The position numbers and the translations under genes are program-made. Below, piece by piece: positions 60,964-64,000 of a stretch of DNA of 64,000 nucleotides. The stretch is taken from positions 1 through 64,000 of the forward strand of contig ML133428.1 of the NCBI GenBank assembly GCA_003864495.1. Direction: 5' to 3'. Origin of the DNA: Nemopilema nomurai. Its lineage: Eukaryota > Cnidaria > Scyphozoa > Rhizostomeae > Rhizostomatidae. The notes under the pieces are model-generated. The model was not told the DNA's origin. It was given only the letters and a program-made list of their open reading frames with translations, and made no database searches. How positions within the stretch are numbered: position 1 is the stretch's first letter; every line of letters starts with the position of its first letter.

Positions 60964-61164
60964 ATGCATTGTCTAGATGATCTTCGGAGTCTCACTGTAA
61001 AAGAATTGAAATCAATTATGGCGACATACAGGGAGAAATCGTCGGGATCAAAGGCTGACTATATTCTTCGGGCCTACGCGATATTCTCTCGCTTGAATCA
61101 GCAAGCAGAATCTGTTGTCTCTTCGTCGCGGCTGCTTGAGAAAGGTTGTCAGATGCACACATGA
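60964..61164 (+). pseudogene. SAP-domain ORF of the ISL2EU-type element (truncated)
   Basis: A 66-codon frame whose first half, LRSLTVKELKSIMATYREK followed by GSKADYILRAYAIF, fits the SAP DNA-binding helix-extended loop-helix. A short alternative start upstream (about 60927) runs in another frame and stops at once, implying a small frameshift. No YqaJ exonuclease follows, only AT-rich DNA and a tandem array, so the gene is a remnant. It is read toward the transposase, which lies on the opposite strand. Confidence 0.6.
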
Positions 61165-61679
61165 TATCTTGCACATTTGAGGACACGTTGTAGTTAAAGT
61201 GCAGCCATTTACCTTGGACTTCTGATCGATACATCCAAACATTCAGTTTCTTTCAACTCTACGATTATCTTGTTCTTGGCACCACAAAATTCAGACACAT
61301 TGTCATTGAAATGATCGAGGAATGACTTAATATAGATAATATACAATAATATTGCACTGTACTAATCATAGTTGTGTCATTTGGCAAATCCCAATTTCAT
61401 TAATATATATTTAAACTATAATGGATAGGCAAATGCCATCTAAACAAACTCAAAAAAGGATAACCCAAAGTATTAATGCAATGTTACAAAGACTAGCAAA
61501 TGTTTTAAGGGAAATCTAGTCATTTAGCCACTACAATGCTGCTTTTATATATTTTTCTAGATCTATGTATTGAACAGTGGTAAATAAAGACACTTCAAGC
61601 ATTTAAGAAGATATTCTAATAGATGCATATATAATCTAACTGTGGCGAAATTTGTGTAATATATATCTTTACAAAGTCA

Positions 61680-61945
61680 AATAACAAGTTATAACATAAG
61701 CAACAAAGTTGTAGTCATGGGCAAATTTCTTTACATTTTCTAATGTAATACAAACAAGGAAGAGTTATCATGTAGGCAACAGTGTTGTATCTAAAGAATT
61801 ATTGTTCAAATTTTTTAATGTAAGACAAACTATAAACAGTTATCATGTGGGCAACAGTGTTATACTTAGACAATTATTTCATTACCTTTTGTAATGTCAA
61901 ACAAATGTGAAAGATGTTACTGTGTAAGCAACAATGTTACATATA
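61680..61945. repeat. Degenerate tandem repeat inside the transposon, about 70-85 bp unit, 3-4 copies
   Basis: The phrase GTTATCATGTRGGCAACAGTGTT recurs with drift at about 61690-61712, 61767-61789, 61838-61860 and 61915-61937, each followed at similar spacing by an AATGTAA.ACAAA element. Subterminal or internal repeats like this are common in DNA transposons and may be transposase-binding sites or simple amplification. Confidence 0.6.
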
Positions 61946-62219
61946 TTTATTTGTCATATCTTTTATGTGCAATGTACATACTACAGATTTTGCAAAATTG
62001 ATATAAAAGGGAGAGCATGTTTATATTTGATTCCTTTTTGAAGACTCTTGCTTTATTGCTGTAAAATAGTACTGGAAGATGAATCAATCTATTTACTAAA
62101 TCTGGCAGGCTTTAATAGAAATTGAAGAAAGTTAGTTAACATACAACAAACTGTAAAAATTTGATTAGCTAGAGGACTTGAGGATAAAGGAAGACAACCA
62201 TCAAGAATATGGTAATTCT

Positions 62220-63216
62220 TTATCCTCCTAGTGGCTCTTCCCACATGAATACAAATTGCAGCTATACTGGTCAGTCTTTTCAGTTTCTTTTGGTGTTAGT
62301 TGAGCATGACTACCTTTGAAAGGAGGAATGTTGAGTGTGAAACCAGCTGGTAAGATGTCAGCAATGTTAAAACCGCCGTCTGCAAATACATCACCAGGTT
62401 CAAGGAGAAAATGAGTCCAGATTTGCTTGTTATTTCTTTACCAGAGACACATCCAGACTATAGTTTAGATACAAGTATAATTGCCCCAGTAGGAGATATT
62501 CCAACAAGGGCCTTCCAGGTGTTGTGATGCTTGTACTCTGACCATGTTTGCGACTGAGCTTTCATAGAGGATGGGACTTCAGTATAAATTTCAGTGCAAT
62601 CAATAATTATGTGTGTGGATGGGTACAGCTGAAATTCTTTTGTCATTAACTTTTGGATTCGATCTTGACACGGGAAGGGGAAGAGAGAAAGCAGTTCATA
62701 AAACAAGAAATTGGTCCAGGTAGTGAAGATCTTTGAAACATGGTCACTTAAGATGCCAAATCTATCTGCGAGATCATACAGTCAACATTCAAATCAGAAA
62801 ATGGACAGATATCAGATACATTTGAAGAGGAAGGCTTAGAAGAAACAGATGCAGTACGATCTTTAGGTGCTTTTCGTGTCGTCCGGAAGGTGTCTGTCTT
62901 GGGAACAATCAACATCGGCAACCAACTTCCAGCACAGTGGATTTCGCTTGATGTCGGAAACAGTTAAGTGTTCCTCGCACAAAACAGTGTTTCTCGTTAC
63001 CAAAAAGCCATCAAAGCCATCACGTCTTTTAATTAAATTGCATCAATGAGCTTCCTTTGACTTTTCTGCGGGAACGTAAAAAAGTGTAGGCCCGAAGCCG
63101 TACCGTCCTTGTTATAACTGTAAATTATAACACCCGAAGGCTGCGTATTGTCTTCCTAAGGATGATTTCTTCCTTGATTGATCATTGGAATTTGCCTCGG
63201 AGTTATTTTCAGCCAT
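62220..63216 (-). pseudogene. THAP + DDE_4 transposase, inactivated
   Basis: From an ATG at 63214-63216 the minus strand reads KKSSLGRQYAAFGCYN, the start of a THAP zinc finger (C-x-x-x-C type), then GLHFF-like and VLCEEHLTVSDIKRN pieces in shifted frames. At 62458-62706 comes the DDE_4 core: HIIIDCTEIYTEVPSSMKAQ (first catalytic Asp) and WSEYKHHNTWKALVGISPTG. After a stop at about 62458, DVFADGGFNIADILP and LNIPPFKG supply the region of the second Asp. Multiple frameshifts and a stop make it non-functional. Its start lies just inside the right terminal repeat, as expected if transcription begins there. Confidence 0.8.
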
Positions 63217-63362
63217 AATAATAGCAACAAAGCAATGATAAAGTAAAACCAACGATATGCCAAAACCTTCAATGTTTACAGCTTGGGCAACACTCCTTAC
63301 AGCGTTAGCTTCGTTTTCAATTCCGGGTCTCGCTTCCAAAAACGAATGTGAAAAGGGTCTAT

Positions 63363-64000
63363 TGAACTTGCAAAGCTCATGTTACTAGACTCACAATGTA
63401 CCAGAGAATAGAGCGACTCCAGTACCCAAGGTAAGCTCATGTCTGCCAGACGGCTTAGTATTGAATAATGTTCTATTTACTTAAATTACCATGAACTGTT
63501 GAGGTTTCTTTAAAATTTAAGACAAAATAAAGAAGCCGTAATCTTCTGCTTTTCAGCTGTGGATCTTCGTGTCGTCTAGAACGCTGAGACGATGTTTGCC
63601 TCCACCCCAAAGGATTGCGATCCTGCGCATCAAATGTTCATGCCGATGTGAAGCTATGTAGAATGCACTACGCGAGGATTAGAGGAAAGGGTCAAACAGT
63701 ATGTTCCCACGAGCACAAGGACAAAACCCCTGGAGAAAGAAAGTAGCCACGTTGAAATTGCAAAAGACACAATGCCTAAATTACGTGTGATTTGTCGATG
63801 GGCAATCAACTTTTTGAGAATCAATATTGCGCCAAACATTCAATGGCAACAGTTTTTGCATATGTGCTGGGACAAAATTTTTGCAATTGGACAAACCAGG
63901 TCGTCTTTCACCTATGTGTTTTGGGTCCTGTCTACATTTCAATGGAAAATCCAATTCTTTGTAGACAGCTAGAAGTCATTTTTGAGCTCTACTAAGAATG
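63363..64000. other. Right flank, no supported gene
   Basis: Only short overlapping frames on both strands (for example 63654-63839 minus and 63772-63995 plus), without a recognisable domain. A gene starting beyond the right edge cannot be excluded. Confidence 0.4.

Larger units (their letters stand above)
60785..63360. mobile_element. ISL2EU-type DNA transposon, decayed, with intact terminal inverted repeats
   Basis: 60785-60851 and 63294-63360 are 67-bp terminal inverted repeats with about six mismatches. Both start AGACCC and share CACATTCGTTT, and TTGAAAACGAAGCTAACGCT toward the inner end. The dinucleotide AT flanks both ends (60783-60784, 63361-63362), the target duplication expected for ISL2EU (IS4EU) elements. 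The interior encodes, on the minus strand, relics of a THAP zinc finger and a DDE_4 (IS5/Harbinger-like) nuclease, and, on the plus strand, a SAP-domain ORF. Autonomous ISL2EU elements are known to carry THAP-DDE_4 and a second YqaJ-type protein; here the second gene is truncated. The element is 2576 bp. Confidence 0.85.

Overview
This is a eukaryotic, AT-rich, intron-rich window. It looks metazoan and most likely cnidarian (coral or sea anemone). The case for this is small introns with GT..AG borders, one-to-one orthologues of conserved animal genes at close to human protein length, and a cnidarian-style mobile element load (ISL2EU-type transposon, MITEs, tRNA-type SINEs). No bacterial features (operons, Shine-Dalgarno sites, CRISPR) are present. 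The species call is inference. All gene models were built by hand from protein similarity, splice sites and intron phase, and the seven complete models keep phase throughout except for one single-base frameshift in DENND10.

Layout, left to right. (1) 388-4213, minus: the first four coding exons of an STE20 kinase of the SLK/STK10 family, running off the left edge. (2) 4214-7821: no supported gene. (3) 7822-18931, minus: a complete 21-exon XRCC6 (Ku70) gene, 605 aa. (4) 19037-20224, plus: an intronless C7orf25-family (DUF1308) gene, head-to-head with Ku70 across 105 bp. (5) 21384-26912, minus: MFSD13A/TMEM180, 7 exons, 501 aa. (6) 27730-31420, minus: DENND10/FAM45A, 9 exons, with a 1-nt frameshift in exon 2 and a SINE and a minisatellite in its introns. 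(7) 33194-36019, plus: MARCHF5, a mitochondrial-type RING-CH E3 ligase, 3 exons. (8) 36020-45575: about 9.5 kb with no supported gene but with a TTAA-flanked MITE. (9) 45576-49525, plus: an 8-exon gene for a predicted type II membrane pro-protein with a BRICHOS domain, an RKRR cleavage site and a C-terminal phospholipase-A2-like cysteine-rich domain; one intron is GC-AG. (10) 50771-56206, minus: a 5-exon gene for a predicted secreted PAN/Apple - Cys-rich - EGF - glycine-rich (ALK-type) protein. (11) 60785-63360: a decayed ISL2EU-type DNA transposon with 67-bp terminal inverted repeats, AT target duplication, a THAP + DDE_4 transposase relic and an opposite-strand SAP-domain ORF.

The conserved genes are housekeeping functions (DNA end joining, kinase signalling, endosomal traffic, mitochondrial ubiquitin ligation) and do not form a pathway. 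Four of them (SLK, MFSD13A, DENND10, MARCHF5) have human orthologues that I recall on chromosome 10q, so the block probably keeps ancient animal linkage. The most novel content is the pair of lineage-specific secreted/membrane genes at 45-56 kb, especially the BRICHOS + PLA2-like pro-protein.
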